Assembly: GCA_963836915.1 (NCBI GenBank)
Contig: CAWILH010000002.1
Span: 3,844,001-3,908,000, forward strand
Source of the DNA: Cryomorpha sp963836915
GTDB lineage: Bacteria > Bacteroidota > Bacteroidia > Flavobacteriales_D > Cryomorphaceae
Reading direction: 5' to 3'
DNA length: 64,000 bases
In this document: positions 8,501-17,800 of the stretch, in pieces
Position numbering within the stretch: the first letter of the stretch is position 1
Layout of the letters: each line of letters begins with the position of its first letter
The notes under the pieces: model-generated
Database searches by the model: none
Seen by the model: only the letters and a program-made list of their open reading frames with translations
What the model was told of the DNA's origin: nothing
Translations under genes and position numbers: made by a program

Positions 8501-11326
8501 CTCATCGCCGGTGTAGGCAGTGGTAATTTATTTCCGATAGGTACTACGACGGAGACCTACGAAGTCACCGATGTCTCGGGAAATACTGCTACCTGTAGTT
8601 TTGATGTCACCATAGCTGATGATGAAGACCCTGTAATTGCTTGTCCAGCCGATATCACAATCAATATCGCAGATGGCAACTGCACGGCAGCGGTAGATTA
8701 TGCCCTGCCCTTGGCCACCGATAATTGCAGTATCGCAGCGATCAATCTTATTGACGGACCAGCTCCGGGCGGAAGTTTTAACACCGGAACGACCACCGTG
8801 ACCTTTGAAGTGCTTGACCCTTCCGGGAATGCTGCCATTTGCTCATTTATGGTCACAGTGCTGGAGAGCGTTGCTCCGCAGATTTCTTGCCCCGCCAATA
8901 TCACGGTGCCCAACGATCCGGGTACATGCGCCGCGGTGGTAATCTATTCTGCTCCTGTTGGCATGGACGAGTGTCCTGGTGCTTCTACCAGCTTCACTTC
9001 CGGCCTAGGTTCAGGTGCCAACTTCCCAGTGGGCATCACCACAGAGACCTATACCGTAACCGATGCCAGCGGCAATAGCACAAGCTGCTCTTTTACCGTA
9101 ACCGTCTTGGATGATGAGCTTCCGGTTTTCGAATGTCTTGATGATATTGCTTTGAGTGCAGATGTAAATGCGTGCGGTACGTTGGTGAATTTTCCAATGC
9201 CGCCGGTCACGGATCTTTGTGACGGCGCGATCACCCCAGTTCAGATCGCCGGTCCTGCTGCGGGTTCTTCCTTTGATGTTGGCGCCACCACAGTGACTTT
9301 TCAGGCGGTAGACGCTGCTGGAAATACAGCGACATGCAGCTTCGTAGTTACCGTAACCGATGAGCAGGATCCTGAGATATCTTGCCCGACCGACATTTCT
9401 ATCCTGACTGCCGGTGGAGCTTGCGAAGACATGGTAAATTTTGCCGCTCCGGCCATTTTGGATAATTGCCCTGGCGTTTCGGTTAGCCAAGTATCAGGGC
9501 CGGCTTCGGGCAGCCTATTTCCCATCGGTGAAACGGTCGTGAGCTTCGAAGCCGCGGATGCATCGGGAAATACCGCTGCCTGTAGCTTTACGGTAACGCT
9601 GACCGAAGATCTTGCCCCGACTATTTCTTGTCCCGAGAATATTTCGGTTGAGAATGATCTTGGGCTTTGCACGGCCATGGTAAACTATGATCTTCCTGTA
9701 GCCGCTGATAATTGTGATGGGATAAGCCTTGCACTTTCTGGTGGCCCGGCTAGCGGCGCTGCATTTCCGGAAGGAACTACTACGGTGACCTATACCGCTA
9801 CCGATGCTTCGGGCAATGATGCCAGCTGTTCATTTACCGTAACCGTAGTCGATCTGGAAATGCCGGTAATTGACTGTCCCGCCGATACGATTCTATCTTC
9901 AGACGACAGTTGTGGTGCGGTCTTTAATTTTGATCTTCCCACGGCAAATGATAATTGCACCATTGTGCTCACGGTGATTCAAAATGCGGGATTGAGCACG
10001 GGAGATCTCTTTCCTTTGGGCGAAAGCCAACTCTCCTTCACGGCCACGGACGATGCTGGAAATACAGCCACCTGCAACTATACCGTGACCGTAATGGATG
10101 ATTCAGATCCTGAATTTTCCAATTGCCAAGCCGATATTATTTATCAGGTTGCTACAGATTCCTGTACCGTTCTTGCAAACTTTGAAGAGCCCATTGCCTC
10201 TGATAATTGCAATGCAACACTGGTTCAGACCGCAGGGCCGGAGCAAGGTGCTGAGCTTGGCCTTGGTGTTTATCTGGTCGAATTTACCGCTACCGATGAT
10301 GCAGGAAATTCTGCGATCTGTGCGTTTACCATTACGGTAGAAGATACGATCTCACCGGAACTTACCTGTCCAGATTCTTTTCAATCTTGCGATCTTTCAG
10401 TCGTTTACGACGAACCCGTAGCAAGTGATAATTGTCAGATAGAAAGCCTGGTACTTACTTCTGGCGCTGCTTCGGGAGCTACATTCCCAATAGGTCTCAA
10501 TACGATCACGTATACTGCGACAGATGCTTCGGGCAATAGTGCGGAATGCAGCTTTACCATAGAAGTGCTACAGCCGGCTCCTGCGGCCATGGCTGGCGAT
10601 GATCAGAATAATTGCGAGAGCCGCTCGGCCACCCTTTCGGGAAATGCGCCAAGCGGAGCAAGCCCAAGCTGGAGCCTGCTCAATGGCTCTGGAACATTGG
10701 CCGATCCGACCAGTGCAGAGACGCAAGTGACCGGGCTTGGCGATGGCATCAATACTTTTGTCTATAGCCTTGATCCGCAGAATGGTTGCGAGATTATGAC
10801 CGATACCGTCCACCTCAACGTAGAGCCAAATGTGACCCTCAATGCGGGCAGCGATGCTTTGATCTTTGCCGGAGCAGGCACCACCCTCAGCCCGCAAGTG
10901 AGCCCAGAAGATGGTAGCTATAGCTGGCAGCCACCCGATGGACTCTCCTGCACCGATTGCTCAAACCCGACGGCATCGCCTCGAGAGACAGCGCAGTACT
11001 TCCTCACCTATACCACTCCTTTGGGCTGTACCAAAACCGATTCGCTCCTTATTCGCGTATTCAGGGAACTGCCCAATACCATTACGCCCGATGGCGATGG
11101 TACCAATGATGTATGGAATATTCCGGGTATCGAGAAATTTCCAGATGCCTATGTAGTGATCTATAACCGATGGGGCAATGAAGTTTTTGCTTCCAGCGGA
11201 TACCGTGAGCCGTGGGACGGAAGCCGCGAAGGCGAAGCCCTTCCTACTGGATCTTACTTCTATGTGATTGATTATAAAGTTTCCGGGGTTGATAACCTGA
11301 ACGGAACCGTATCTATTATTCGATAA
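5582..11326 (+). CDS. Giant HYR-repeat surface protein with T9SS type B sorting domain
   Basis: A 1914-residue secreted, probably adhesive, protein. A signal peptide ends near residue 30 (STAQAQ). Then come 20 consecutive HYR (hyalin-type, Ig-like) repeats of about 82 residues, from about 31 to 1660. Each starts with a variant of 'I-x-CPADI' and ends with a variant of 'D-A-x-GN-x-x-x-C-x-F-T-V-x-V'. The two conserved cysteines per repeat suggest disulfides or Ca-stabilised Ig folds. Residues about 1665-1828 are PKD/Ig-like. The C-terminus (about 1829-1914: NTITPDGDGTNDVW, YNRWGNEVF, LPTGSYFYVI) is the CHU_C / type B T9SS sorting domain. A PorP/SprF gene follows after 3 bases, the usual partner of type B substrates. 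Internal DNA similarity between repeats makes recombinational change in repeat number plausible. Confidence 0.88.
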   Translation: MNYSSLGRIMFCIGIGGTFWLLAGSTAQAQVSISCPPNITQVNDPGLCAAVVTYTTPVGTGSGTGITTALTQGLPSGATFDVGTTQITYTVTNDQGDTDQCTFFVTVQDIEAPVFDCPPDISVDADPATCSAVVNFPLPDAIDNCGFADVSQFGGQPSGSTFAVGEYNLDFEAFDLDGNRGFCRVRLFVVDVTDPSITCPADLTFEVFNACDTTITYTAPVGSDGCSISDTQLTAGNGSGGNFPVGTTTETYTVTDLEGNTASCSFTVTVIDAAPPNINCPADISANAAPGTCEAVVNFATPAAADNCPGILVAQTTGPASGAALPAGETTVEFTATDASGNQSSCLFTVTVTENDLPAITCPADILTTTDDGQCAATVSYTAPVGTDNCSGAATALTSGLGPGASFPVGINTETYTVTDASGNEVSCSFTITVEDEEAPVFNCLTDLQAIAESGSCFAEVVFADPIATDNCVGVSPVSVVQTGGPVSGSDFPVGTTFVEFTATDDAGNSAICSFGIEVSDTENPTINCPTDFSFAIPGGACSGIVSYADPVIADNCPGVSFSVTSGPIAGDVLTAGVYLVELQAVDAAGNSSDCSLTITVSESSDPVFDCPADITVPSDAGTCDAVVLFDDPLATDSCSTVTVSQTSGAASGSVFPLGSTAISFTAVDLFGNSAVCSFNIIVEDQEIPVVNCPGQVLVGTDPGLCEAIVTFPNPTFSDNCPGATISQTGGAASGSTFSIGTTPIEFTAVDAAGNTSLCTFDIIVADNEMPAITCPADFTFQIPDGDCTTPLNYPDPIISDNCPGMAFAVISGPASGDLVTSGIYPITFQAVDAAGNTADCSFTATVTDKSIPVFDCPADVQVNTDSGACDAVVNFINPTAIDSCSTVTVTQTGGPAPGSVFPIGNTLLEFTAVDPFGNSAMCSYTVSVMDTGVPSIECPANITGLSDPGVCGATINYALPTANDDCGIAQVSLIAGVGSGNLFPIGTTTETYEVTDVSGNTATCSFDVTIADDEDPVIACPADITINIADGNCTAAVDYALPLATDNCSIAAINLIDGPAPGGSFNTGTTTVTFEVLDPSGNAAICSFMVTVLESVAPQISCPANITVPNDPGTCAAVVIYSAPVGMDECPGASTSFTSGLGSGANFPVGITTETYTVTDASGNSTSCSFTVTVLDDELPVFECLDDIALSADVNACGTLVNFPMPPVTDLCDGAITPVQIAGPAAGSSFDVGATTVTFQAVDAAGNTATCSFVVTVTDEQDPEISCPTDISILTAGGACEDMVNFAAPAILDNCPGVSVSQVSGPASGSLFPIGETVVSFEAADASGNTAACSFTVTLTEDLAPTISCPENISVENDLGLCTAMVNYDLPVAADNCDGISLALSGGPASGAAFPEGTTTVTYTATDASGNDASCSFTVTVVDLEMPVIDCPADTILSSDDSCGAVFNFDLPTANDNCTIVLTVIQNAGLSTGDLFPLGESQLSFTATDDAGNTATCNYTVTVMDDSDPEFSNCQADIIYQVATDSCTVLANFEEPIASDNCNATLVQTAGPEQGAELGLGVYLVEFTATDDAGNSAICAFTITVEDTISPELTCPDSFQSCDLSVVYDEPVASDNCQIESLVLTSGAASGATFPIGLNTITYTATDASGNSAECSFTIEVLQPAPAAMAGDDQNNCESRSATLSGNAPSGASPSWSLLNGSGTLADPTSAETQVTGLGDGINTFVYSLDPQNGCEIMTDTVHLNVEPNVTLNAGSDALIFAGAGTTLSPQVSPEDGSYSWQPPDGLSCTDCSNPTASPRETAQYFLTYTTPLGCTKTDSLLIRVFRELPNTITPDGDGTNDVWNIPGIEKFPDAYVVIYNRWGNEVFASSGYREPWDGSREGEALPTGSYFYVIDYKVSGVDNLNGTVSIIR

Positions 11327-11329
11327 GCA

Positions 11330-12325
11330 ATGAGAAAATTCATACCACTCAGTCTCGTATTTATCTTCTTGGTTGGCCTTTCGGCAAAAGCCCAGCAGCT
11401 GCCGCAATACAGTCAATACATGCAAAATATGGTTGTGCTCAATCCTGCTGCCGGAAGCCTTCAAAAAGATGTTGATCTTAATCTGGGCTTCAGGCAGCAA
11501 TGGGCTGGTTTTGATGGAGCTCCCAAGACCTATTATCTAAGCGGTACGATCAATCTGGGCAAGAAACCTCAGGCTACCGCCAATCGCTACTCTATTCCGA
11601 TAAGCCGACGGGATGTATTTCAAACCGAAACGCTCACACGGTACCCCAAGCATGTGGTAGGTGGAATGGTAGCTGTAGATGAATATGGTCTCTTCAAGAA
11701 ATCGTCCATCATGGGGAGCTATGCTTATCACTTGCCTGTCGGCGAAAAATACTACCTCGCACTAGGTACAAGCCTGGGGTGGTACGGACTTAATTTTGGC
11801 AATGGCCAAGTAGTGCTTGAGAACCCGACCGATAATACCTACAACGACTTTATAGCACGTGGCAACCGATCAAATATTTTCGATATTAATGCGGGCGCTT
11901 ATTTCTATAGCGAACGGCTTTTTGCAGGCTACTCCATTTATCAGATCGCTCAGAATGAGATAAACCTGGGCAATGAGTCATCGCCCGTCAATTTGAGTCA
12001 GGCAAAGTTGAAGATTCACCATTTTGCCACCGCCGGCTACCGTTTTACGGTTTTAGAAAACCTTGACCTGAGCCCAAGCCTACTATTCAAGGTGCTCGGC
12101 GCAGCTCCCCTTTCTGTAGATGTGAATTTAAAGGCCGATCTCTATAAGAAGTTCTGGTTCGGATTTTCCTACCGCAATGAAGATGCAATCTCTATTTTGG
12201 CCGGCCTGTGTATCAATGATTGGATGCGTTTCGGCTACGCCTACGATTTTTTAACGTCCGATGTGAACGATACCAGCAGCGGGAGCCATGAGTTGGTTCT
12301 TGGCTTTCAGTTCAACAGAAAATAA
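11330..12325 (+). CDS. PorP/SprF family T9SS outer-membrane protein
   Basis: A 331-residue outer-membrane beta-barrel. It has a signal peptide ending SAKAQ near residue 22, then the family start QLPQYSQYMQN and NPAAGS, followed by alternating strands to a C-terminal barrel strand (LVLGFQFNRK). PorP/SprF proteins help export or anchor type B T9SS substrates and are commonly encoded next to them. Here the gene sits 3 bases after the HYR type B substrate and 6 bases before an OmpA-like gene, so all three very likely form one operon. I leave the symbol blank because this family has many paralogues. Confidence 0.88.
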   Translation: MRKFIPLSLVFIFLVGLSAKAQQLPQYSQYMQNMVVLNPAAGSLQKDVDLNLGFRQQWAGFDGAPKTYYLSGTINLGKKPQATANRYSIPISRRDVFQTETLTRYPKHVVGGMVAVDEYGLFKKSSIMGSYAYHLPVGEKYYLALGTSLGWYGLNFGNGQVVLENPTDNTYNDFIARGNRSNIFDINAGAYFYSERLFAGYSIYQIAQNEINLGNESSPVNLSQAKLKIHHFATAGYRFTVLENLDLSPSLLFKVLGAAPLSVDVNLKADLYKKFWFGFSYRNEDAISILAGLCINDWMRFGYAYDFLTSDVNDTSSGSHELVLGFQFNRK

Positions 12326-12331
12326 GTCGCT

Positions 12332-13717
12332 ATGAACTTGATCAAGAATATCCTATTTATAGTCGCAATGCTTGCTCATATGCATCTTTTGGCGCAAGCC
12401 GACACCCTTAAATTCTCTGCTCCGCAAATGCTTGGGAAAACTGTGAACAGCAATGCCGAAGAAAGCTTTCCAATCGTGGGTCAAGATGGCAAGATGTTGT
12501 ATTTCGCCCGTACGTTTCACCCTGGGAACAAGGGCGGGAAAATGAGTGGACAAGATATCTGGAAAAGCGAATTAAAAGGAGATGCTTTTTTGGCTGCCAA
12601 AAATTTTGGAGCGCTGAATAATGAAGGTAGCAATGTAGTGGTGGGAATTACCAGAGATGGCAATCGGGTTTATCTGCTCAATCAGTTTATCGATAAGAAT
12701 ACTACCAAGCCAGGGCTTTCTTACTCAGATTATGCTGATGGTGCATGGGGCGAACCTCAGGTGGTGAATGTTCCGGAACTGATGATCAAAGAAGTGTTTT
12801 ATAGTGCCTTCGTGAGTGCTGCAGAAGATTTTATACTTTGGAGCATTCCCGTCAAGGGTAGGAGCGGTAACGATCTATTCATAAGTCTTTCCAGTGATAT
12901 GGGTGGTACTTGGACTGGCCCAATGGCTCTGGGCGGAAGCATTAATTCGGGTTCCGATGAGATCAGCCCCTTCTATGACGCTTCCCGCTCCCTTCTTTTT
13001 TATTCAAAAAATGTAGGGAACGATCCCAACGACTACGACATTTATTACGCCCGCCGCCTTGATGCCAGTTGGACAAGTTGGACAGCTCCGGTGCGATTGG
13101 CAGAAGGGATCAACTCACCTGATTTTGATGCTTACTTTTTTATGGAGCCCAGGGGTGGCGTCTACTTTTGCAGTAACCGCGGAGACTCCTTATCGAATAT
13201 CTACTTGAGTGAGCTAAGCCCTAGTTTCTCAATTGACGTGTCCGACAGCATTGAAGCGATCAAGGCAGTGGTGAAAAGTAAAATACCCAATCCTGTATTG
13301 ATCATAGAAACCACCGATGGTGGGAGCACGACAAAGCGTATTCTTGAGTCGCTCACGAGGGAAGAACTACTCAATGAAGACACGCGCATACGTTTTGTCT
13401 ATTTCGATTACGATAAATATAATATCAGTGCAAAGTATATAGAAGTGCTCGATGATGCTGCTTCCCTTCTTGATAAATACCCTGAGATGCGCATGGAAAT
13501 CATTGGCCATACCGACAGCGTAGCTAGTGATGCCTATAACAATGCACTGAGCGAAAACAGAGCATACTCTGCCAAGGAATTTTTGGTAATAAACGGTGTG
13601 GAGCCGAGCCGAATAAGTGTAAAAGGGATGGGCGAAAAAGAACCTTATGCCCCCAACCGTACCGAAGAAGGCCGCGCATTCAACAGGCGAGTGGAATTGT
13701 TTTTTAGGGAGTGGTAG
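12332..13717 (+). CDS. OmpA-family protein with N-terminal WD40/PD40 propeller (PorE-like)
   Basis: A 461-residue periplasmic, peptidoglycan-associated protein. Signal peptide about 1-22 (ending LLAQA). Residues 40-320 contain PD40-type strands (DGKMLYFARTF, DIWKSELKG, RSLLFYSKN, DIYYARRLD, GVYFCSNRGD). The last 110 residues are an OmpA C-terminal domain: VYFDYDKYNIS, IIGHTDS, NALSENRA and NRRVELFF. In T9SS the same propeller-plus-OmpA layout occurs in PorE. Here it is the third gene of the HYR-PorP operon, so a role in anchoring the PorP/SprF complex to peptidoglycan is likely but not shown. No CRD-like domain was seen between the two parts. Confidence 0.82.
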   Translation: MNLIKNILFIVAMLAHMHLLAQADTLKFSAPQMLGKTVNSNAEESFPIVGQDGKMLYFARTFHPGNKGGKMSGQDIWKSELKGDAFLAAKNFGALNNEGSNVVVGITRDGNRVYLLNQFIDKNTTKPGLSYSDYADGAWGEPQVVNVPELMIKEVFYSAFVSAAEDFILWSIPVKGRSGNDLFISLSSDMGGTWTGPMALGGSINSGSDEISPFYDASRSLLFYSKNVGNDPNDYDIYYARRLDASWTSWTAPVRLAEGINSPDFDAYFFMEPRGGVYFCSNRGDSLSNIYLSELSPSFSIDVSDSIEAIKAVVKSKIPNPVLIIETTDGGSTTKRILESLTREELLNEDTRIRFVYFDYDKYNISAKYIEVLDDAASLLDKYPEMRMEIIGHTDSVASDAYNNALSENRAYSAKEFLVINGVEPSRISVKGMGEKEPYAPNRTEEGRAFNRRVELFFREW

Positions 13718-13866
13718 GGTATTTCTTTCATTGGGAGAGATTTTAATCAAGTGAAAGGGTTTTGTGCATTTCTATATTTTTTATTGATGGTCATCTTGTT
13801 AACTATGATTTTTTATACGATAGTTCTAATAATTGTAATTAAATTCCATAATTCAAAATATAATTT

Positions 13867-13874
13867 TATCTTTG
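13867..13874 (+). promoter_or_regulatory. -7 element upstream of higBA
   Basis: TATCTTTG matches TAnnTTTG exactly and lies 18 bases before the TTG start of higB. I see no good -33 element 17-23 bases upstream, so this is a partial promoter call. Confidence 0.4.
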
Positions 13875-13892
13875 CGTTGAATTTTAGCGAAA

Positions 13893-14186
13893 TTGAGAAT
13901 TGTCACATTTTTAAGAATAAAGGAATTTATAAGGAAGCACGCAGCTTCGGACGTAGCATTACGTGAATGGTACTCCAAGACCAAATCTTCTGATTGGAAG
14001 GATTTCAATGATTTGAAAACAACATTTCGCCAAGCAGATTATGTAGGGAATAACAGGTTTGTTTTTAACATTAAAGGAAACGATTTTAGACTTGTAGCAA
14101 TCATCATTTTTCCATCTAAAAAGGTATATATACGTTTTATCGGCACCCATTCTGACTACGACAGGATAGATTGCAGCAAAATATAA
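13893..14186 (+). CDS. higB: HigB-family mRNA interferase toxin (TTG start)
   Basis: A 97-residue RelE-superfamily toxin that would cleave ribosome-bound mRNA and is neutralised by the HigA protein encoded next. Family signatures are clear: RKHAASDVALREWY, DWKDFNDLK, ADYVGNNRFVFNI, and near the end IRFIGTHSDYDRID. The start is TTG at 13893, which gives MRIVT, the usual HigB N-terminus. An in-frame TGA lies five codons upstream and no in-frame ATG exists, so TTG is the only reasonable start. The rare start may keep toxin translation low. The stop is 3 bases before higA. The toxin-first order is typical of higBA. Confidence 0.85.
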   Translation: MRIVTFLRIKEFIRKHAASDVALREWYSKTKSSDWKDFNDLKTTFRQADYVGNNRFVFNIKGNDFRLVAIIIFPSKKVYIRFIGTHSDYDRIDCSKI

Positions 14187-14189
14187 TTT

Positions 14190-14555
14190 ATGAGAACCAT
14201 TAAGACAAAAGTCGAATATACCGCTGTATGCGGACGAATTGAAGAGCTACTTGAAGTCGTTGGAAATAACACACCAACTGATAATAAAGATTATATTGAG
14301 TTGGATCTGCTTTCAGATATGGTAGCCGATTTTGAAGAGACCTATCACCCCATTGTCACACCTACACTCTCTGAAGTTATTAAGCTGCGGATGTTTGAGA
14401 TGGGGCTTAATCAGCGAAAGCTCTCCTTATTACTAGGCGTCAGTGCATCCAGAATCAGCGAGTATTTAAATGGCAAGAGCGAACCTACTTTAAAAATAGC
14501 CAGAGAAATAAGTGTAAAAATGGACATTGATCCTTCAGTTGTATTAGGTGTTTGA
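14190..14555 (+). CDS. higA: HigA-family antitoxin, XRE-type HTH
   Basis: A 121-residue antitoxin. Residues about 57-115 form an XRE helix-turn-helix (LSEVIKLRMFEMGLNQRKLSLLLGV as the scanning region, then SRISEYLNGKSEPT). The N-terminal half is acidic and fits the toxin-binding extension of longer HigA proteins. It lies 3 bases after higB and is presumably cotranscribed and autorepressing. No operator palindrome was identified with confidence upstream of higB. Confidence 0.85.
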   Translation: MRTIKTKVEYTAVCGRIEELLEVVGNNTPTDNKDYIELDLLSDMVADFEETYHPIVTPTLSEVIKLRMFEMGLNQRKLSLLLGVSASRISEYLNGKSEPTLKIAREISVKMDIDPSVVLGV

Positions 14556-14746
14556 TGGGCTCGAAGCTAGGTATTTAGCCGCCAAATTGCCAGATTTCTT
14601 TTAAATGATCTCTTCAGAAAGTTGTATGTCACGGTATTACATCACCTGCTGTCATCTAATGAAGCCTTCACTCAAATTCCCAATCCCTACCCACCTCTTA
14701 TCAACTAGTAAAACTGAACACTCCTGACCTAAATTCTTTCCCAAAT

Positions 14747-14780
14747 AAAAACCCCCACCGCTTTCGCAGTAGGGGTTTTT
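14747..14780. terminator. Bidirectional terminator between higA and the beta-helix gene
   Basis: AAAAACCCC at 14747-14755 pairs with GGGGTTTTT at 14772-14780. Both strands end in a T-run, so the hairpin can stop higBA from the left and the large minus-strand gene from the right. Confidence 0.7.
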
Positions 14781-14807
14781 GGTTTACACTTTTAAACGTT
14801 TGGCTAA

Positions 14808-17800
14808 TTATTTCGCGATCATGAACTTCTCGTTGATGGTCTCGAAATTATTCGTCAACCGGTAGATATATACTCCGTTTGGTAAGTCGGTACCGTCAAA
14901 ATTGAGTCGGTACTCTTTGCCGGCCTGAGCTTCTTGATTGAAGAGCGTAGCTACACTGCGCCCGTTCATATCGTATACGGCCACGGTAGTGCGCCCTGTG
15001 CGGGCCGTGATAAATACCGTATTCGATATTCCATTCGTAGGGTTGGGATAAGATGAAAGCTCGCTCAACTGCTCATTGGCCAAAGCCTGTTCAGCCAGTT
15101 GCGGCGTTTCTATCTCCCCGTCTTCACAGTTGTCTATCGCTACTACACCATCCACATCAAATCCATCCGGCGTGTCGGAAAGACCGTCATTATTAACAAT
15201 CCGTACAAAGTTGATGAAAGGAAGCAATGGAGTTCCTTGTGCATCGCTGATATCTACGAAGGCATCATCGCGACAAACGGTCTTCACAAAGAAGTATTCA
15301 TCTCCATCCATCGACACGAGCACATCGGCAAATTCTGCATAGCTGTCGCAAGTATTATTATAGAACGTAGTCTCAACGATCTCCAGATCATCGCCATCGT
15401 TATTGAGCACGCTTCCGCCAAATCCGAGTGTCAATGAACCCCCGTAACCCAGAGATACGAAAACCAAATCATCCGTGCGCTCGGGCTGGCCCAAAGCTTC
15501 ATCGGCATCCGTACGGTTCATGGCTATCATGCCACCGCCAAGAGCAGTTCCTTCTAAATATTCTACCACTTCAGTGGCGTTGCAATCCCCACCTTCATTA
15601 AAAAGCTGAACGGGGCCGCAACCGTTCAAGGCGCTTATTCCATCCAGATCAAAAGCATCGCCAGAGATCGATGAGCTTGGTGTGGTATCTACGATTTTTA
15701 CCGAGCTGATCCAAACGAATCCTTGTCCGGCAGCATCGATGTCAAAGCTTGCGGCTTGATCTGTGAAAATCACCCCTACGGAGAAGAAGTTTATATCATC
15801 TTGCGATACAAATACTTCGGCAGATTCAGGATAGGTTTCAAAATCACTCTCCGGACCTGCGATCTCGCCATAGGTAGTTTCTACTACAAGGATATCATCG
15901 CCGGGCCCATTTAATGCAGCGCCCCCATCAAACCCAAGGGTGATGCTTCCGCCAAAACCGAGCGATACGAAGTTGAGCGTATTATTGATCTGCGGGTCGC
16001 CCAAAGCTTTACTTGGGTCATTGCGCTCGGGATCGGTTATAGGCTGTCCGTTCTTTTGCAGTCCTGGGCTATAATCCAATACTGATCCACCTGTGCAGCC
16101 CGTCGTTACTACCGGCTGATTATTGTCGGCGCAGCCCGATGTAAGGTCGCCATCATTTAAGGTAAAGGGCTCACCGTCTAAAAAGAGTGGCAGTGAAGTG
16201 AGGTCAGATCCATTGGGAGCTTTCACCAGAAGCGCGTTGTTTCCATTTGCCGAAATAAGCAGATTGCCTGAGCTCATGGTTGCCAAGCCGGTAACGACAG
16301 AAGGAGCAGAAGCCAAGAAAAGGTCAGATGCTATTCCATCGGGAATAATGCTATAAAGCCCACCGCCACCTTCACGGGTCGCCATAAAGAGTGCGCTGCC
16401 ATCAAGGGCAAAGCTCAGGTCACCCCCTTCGATAGGGGAGTAACTGTCAAATACGCTCACGGCATTGCCATTCATTACATCTACGCTGTAGATTATGTCG
16501 GTATCTGAACTGCCGAGCAGCAATTTCCCATCTTGTGAAAAAACCGCTTGAGTGATTTGAGTGAATGAAGCATCCACTTGCAAGGCATCGCCGTATTCCG
16601 GGCTTTCGTCCATTGGGTTCAGCGACTTGATGGCTCCGTCATCCTTACGGATCGCGTATACCAAGCCGTCCACTTCGTTGTATGCAATGTGCACTTCATC
16701 GGGACAAGTCGCCACATAAGTCATTTCAGCGTTTCCATCCACCACGTTTACTTGATAGAGGTCTGATATATCTTCTGGGGAGATGTGGTCTACTAAATAG
16801 TACACATAATTTTCACATGCATTTCCAGGGTTCAGGCCATTGCCATTTTCAAAAGCTCCAATGTCGCGGGTTCCCACAAGTGCAAAACCACGTTGGTCCT
16901 CAAACATATCGGCAGGGTCACCAGCATCAATTCCAGCTGAGCCATCCATTAAAGCATGGGTTTCGGTATCGCCACCATTGTTTTGGAGCGGCCCGAGATC
17001 GGGATCTAGACCTTCGAGGTCCGTTACCGTTTCCGGAAATGCATTTTGATCGTCTTCACTGATCAAATTATACCCATTTGAAGTAAATGAGCCGGATACA
17101 TCCTGTCCAGAAGCCGCGCTATTAAAAGCTAGGATTGTGTTTTTCAGTTCGGTATCGCTTCCGCTAAAAACACCACCACCATCTATACTTGCGGTGTTCA
17201 TGGCAATGGTAGATGCGTTTATGCCTACTATTCCTTCTGGAGCATTGGTTAGGCCACCGCCTAGCCCACTGGAGCTGTTACCAGAAATGGTAGAAGCCAT
17301 TACGTCCAGCAAGCCACTATTATTGTAGACCCCACCACCGTTGCCGGCATTGTTTCCACTGATGGTCGATGTAGTGACGTTCATCAATGTACCACTTTGA
17401 TTCCAAAGTCCGCCGCCTTCATTGGCAGCAGCGTTTCCAGAAATGGTGGCATTGGTAAAGCTGATCATACCGGCCATACCGGTCACGTGAAATGCTCCAC
17501 CGTTACCTGGGGCGGCAGTTCCGGCTGTCCCGTTCACGTCATTATTGGTCAACTGTGAATCAGTGAAATCAAAATCACCATCTACGATCTCGATCGCTCC
17601 ACCTGCACGATTGGCAGCGTTGCCATCGAAGCTGGAACTTGAAACCGTTACCGAACCTGCAGTGCTCAATAGTGCACCGCCTGAACCAGCGGCTCCATCG
17701 GCCAAATTGTTGTCGGCATTAATATTCATCACCACCATGGTGCCGCCATTGTTAAAAAGTGCTCCACCGCCATTGTCGGCGGCATCGCCGCTTCCGATGT

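Noticed and set aside
13751..13966. A 71-residue plus-strand frame before higB
   Set aside because: Low-complexity AT-rich start, overlaps higB in another frame and covers its likely promoter.
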